DNA from: Lachnospiraceae bacterium
GTDB lineage: Bacteria; Bacillota; Clostridia; Lachnospirales; Lachnospiraceae
Assembly (NCBI GenBank): GCA_021770345.1
Contig: JAETRD010000009.1
Span: forward strand, 83,772-147,771
Length of the DNA: 64,000 bases
Direction of reading: 5' to 3'
Positions 62,496 through 64,000 of the stretch are shown in pieces. Position 1 is the stretch's first letter; each line of letters opens with the position of its first letter. The position numbers and the translations under genes were made by a program. Below the pieces are notes generated by a model. It was given only the letters and a program-made list of their open reading frames with translations. It made no database searches and had not been told where the DNA came from.

Positions 62496-63305
62496 ATGGA
62501 AAAACGAACAATGAGATCGCGTGTGCTGACGATACTTATGGCTGTGCTTACTCTGTTTGTTTCTGTCGCGGTATTTCCTCAGGATACGGTGGCAGCGGCG
62601 GCCAAAAATAAGGCAGTCAGAATCAAGGTCAGTTTCAACGGAAAAGAGTCGACAACAGACAAGATATGGGATCAGAATACATATGGTATTTCAACGTTGT
62701 TAAAAAGCAAAAGCAAGGTGAAAAAAAATACTACCGTTTCCTATAAAGTGGTAGTTCCGAAAACATTGCTGAAAAAGAACGGCGATGCTTTGTTATTCTG
62801 TATGGATCTGAATTTGTTAGAGAAATATAAAGACGGCAGTTACCGTGGAGTCGGATCGATAAATAAGACGCGCTGGTGTTCAATCAGAAAAGAAGGAAAA
62901 AAGGTTTATCTTGGCATTTATAATGAAGTAAAAGATAAGGATGAGGGTGAAGTCGTAGTAAAAGGCAAAAAAGTCCAGAAGGTAGGAAATGCGACAATTA
63001 AAGAGCAGGGAAAATATTATGTCATTACGATGAAAGATACCCTGCGGAATACCTACTACGATTATAAGACGGACAAAAACAAGAAAATTAATACAAAGAA
63101 ATCTTACTATCTGATGCCGGAATTTGTTATTCACGGCGACTGCAGCAAATTGAGCGGCGAAATATATCTGGATGAATTTACGGTAAACGCGGCAAAGAAA
63201 CAGACTGTGACCTTCAATAAAAAGGACTATACGGAGGTAGGCGGCAGACACTACGGAGGAAAAGACTGGTACTCTAAGACAAAGGTTGTAAATTTTTCCT
63301 ATTGA
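62496..63305 (+). CDS. Secreted protein of unknown function
   Basis: A 269-aa protein with a clear Sec signal peptide (MEKRTMRSRVLTILMAVLTL followed by FVSVAVFPQDTVAAAA; likely cleavage after AAA near residue 35). The mature part is Lys- and Tyr-rich and beta-strand-like (VRIKVSFNGKEST, NTTVSYKVVVPKTLLKK, KKSYYLMPEFVIHGDC), reminiscent of a carbohydrate-binding or adhesin-like module. It has no sortase or choline-binding motif. It has its own promoter and terminator. I cannot name the family. Confidence 0.78.
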   Translation: MEKRTMRSRVLTILMAVLTLFVSVAVFPQDTVAAAAKNKAVRIKVSFNGKESTTDKIWDQNTYGISTLLKSKSKVKKNTTVSYKVVVPKTLLKKNGDALLFCMDLNLLEKYKDGSYRGVGSINKTRWCSIRKEGKKVYLGIYNEVKDKDEGEVVVKGKKVQKVGNATIKEQGKYYVITMKDTLRNTYYDYKTDKNKKINTKKSYYLMPEFVIHGDCSKLSGEIYLDEFTVNAAKKQTVTFNKKDYTEVGGRHYGGKDWYSKTKVVNFSY

Positions 63306-63370
63306 TAACCGAGAATAAAATTTAAAATCCGTCCGTTATTTGAACAGGCGGGAAATGTACGGGATATCAG

Positions 63371-63409
63371 ATTCCGCAGACTTTCGATTCCAAAGTCTGC
63401 GGAATTTTT
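63371..63409 (+). terminator. Terminator after the secreted protein gene
   Basis: ATTCCGCAGACTTT CGATTCC AAAGTCTGCGGAAT hairpin (63371-63405) followed by TTTTT. Confidence 0.92.
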
Positions 63410-63495
63410 AACTGCATATAAGGGCAATTTGTGGAGAGCAATGACTGTTGTTTTTCAACAGAAAGCAATAGGAAAATTATTTTTTAAAAAGATGA

Positions 63496-63524
63496 TTGAC
63501 AAAAAAACAGAGATTTAGTATAAT
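63496..63524 (+). promoter_or_regulatory. tRNA-Ser promoter, perfect consensus
   Basis: TTGACA (63496-63501), 17-bp spacer, TATAAT (63519-63524), 54 bp ahead of tRNA-Ser. Confidence 0.9.
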
Positions 63525-63578
63525 AACATATGCGTTGTAATGGCGTGAAACAATCTCATATTGTCAGATAAAAACTTT

Positions 63579-63666
63579 GGAGAAGTACTCAAGTGGCCGA
63601 AGAGGTGCCCCTGCTAAGGGTATAGGTCGGGTAACCGGCGCGAGGGTTCAAATCCCTCCTTCTCCG
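63579..63666 (+). tRNA. tRNA-Ser (anticodon GCT)
   Basis: 88 nt with acceptor arms GGAGAAG/CTTCTCC and discriminator G. Anticodon loop CTGCTAA gives GCT, decoding AGC/AGU. The long variable arm (TATAGGTCGGGTAACCGGCGC) is class II, as for serine. CCA is not encoded. Confidence 0.95.
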
Positions 63667-63710
63667 CTTTATTTGAAAATGTGAGTTGTTTATTTTTTTA
63701 AAATTTATTG

Positions 63711-64000
63711 TTGACACGGATTGCGTAATGTGATAAGCTACTTTGGCTGCAATCACGAAGAAGTGTACAGCGAGGAATTGTTTAAAAGAAAACGATTCAA
63801 AAAAGAAAAAAAGTTGTTGACAAACGGTTGGAAAAGTGATATAGTGAATAGGCTGTCACGGAGACAACGAGACAGGCAACAGCGACGAACCTTGATAACT
63901 GAACAGTGAATAAACCTTGAAATGATTTTGAAAATTTCAATCTGTAGATCGAATCTATTCAAAATCGAATAAATTCGATCTGGAACAGACGAACCTAACA
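63711..64000 (+). promoter_or_regulatory. Tandem promoters and leader of an rRNA operon
   Basis: P1: TTGACA (63711-63716) with a weak -10 (TAAGCT, 63734-63739). P2: TTGACA (63817-63822), 17-bp spacer, TATAGT (63840-63845). Downstream are GACGAACCTTGATAACTGAACAG and inverted repeats with GATCGAAT/ATTCGATC, typical of the Clostridia pre-16S leader that pairs with sequence after 16S for RNase III processing. The 16S gene itself is not reached. The short open frame at 63721-63909 is not real. Confidence 0.8.

Noticed and set aside
63721-63909. 62-codon frame in the rRNA leader
   Set aside because: Lies between and over tandem rRNA promoters; lacks a ribosome site.

Overview
The window looks like a chromosomal segment from a low-to-mid GC member of the Bacillota, class Clostridia, most likely Lachnospiraceae. 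The reasons are the origin-region gene order (rpmH-rnpA-yidD-yidC-jag-mnmE-mnmG-rsmG facing away from dnaA-dnaN-yaaA-recF-gyrB-gyrA), two consensus Spo0J parS sites (TGTTTCACGTGAAACA), and DUF3881, DUF4446 and CmpB-type families typical of that group. Assignments rest on protein motifs and gene order read by eye; no database search was run.

Layout. 1-14663 (minus strand): a contractile injection system (CIS, phage-tail-like) operon, entered from its sheath end and running off the left edge. The order is sheath, tube, tail-assembly protein, overlapping small ORF, second tube, unknown 219-aa protein, LysM tube protein, hub (gpD), spike (VgrG/gpV), gp25, two J-type baseplate proteins, P2-I-like protein, and a large partial protein. 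14770-16623: a large ATP-binding regulator with a SARP/BTAD-type C-terminus. A direct heptamer repeat with 11-bp period sits between it and the sheath gene, as expected of a SARP operator.

16776-31500: accessory DNA. It holds an XRE regulator, a decayed patch (5'-truncated FtsX permease, truncated small gene, frameshifted SUKH-like remnant), and two complete two-component/ABC-transporter modules resembling peptide-antibiotic detoxification systems. Each module has a fourfold 11-bp-period direct repeat upstream of its transporter. An IS110-like remnant and tRNA-Arg(CCT) close the region.

31932-46243 (minus strand): core genes with DUF3881, HD-GYP, DUF4446, parB, parA, parS sites, a DegU/DegS-like pair, a hydrolase-fold protein (plus strand), rsmG, mnmG, mnmE, khpB/jag, yidC, yidD, rnpA and rpmH. 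46244-46727 holds the origin with DnaA boxes. 46728-55584 (plus strand): dnaA, dnaN, yaaA, recF, gyrB, gyrA.

55848-63305: a complete pantothenate set (a DUF2520 ketopantoate-reductase candidate, panB, panC, panD), a CmpB-type membrane protein, a two-subunit class I fumarate hydratase, an anchored protein and a secreted protein. The window ends with tRNA-Ser(GCT) and the tandem promoters and leader of an rRNA operon whose 16S gene must start just past the right edge.

Most notable: the CIS with its SARP-like regulator and operator; a possible -1 frameshift linking two CIS tail-assembly ORFs; a shared operator layout (direct heptamers every 11 bp, 8-9 bp from the -10) for three regulators; a parS site inside a terminator stem; and an alpha/beta-hydrolase-fold protein that appears to lack its catalytic histidine.
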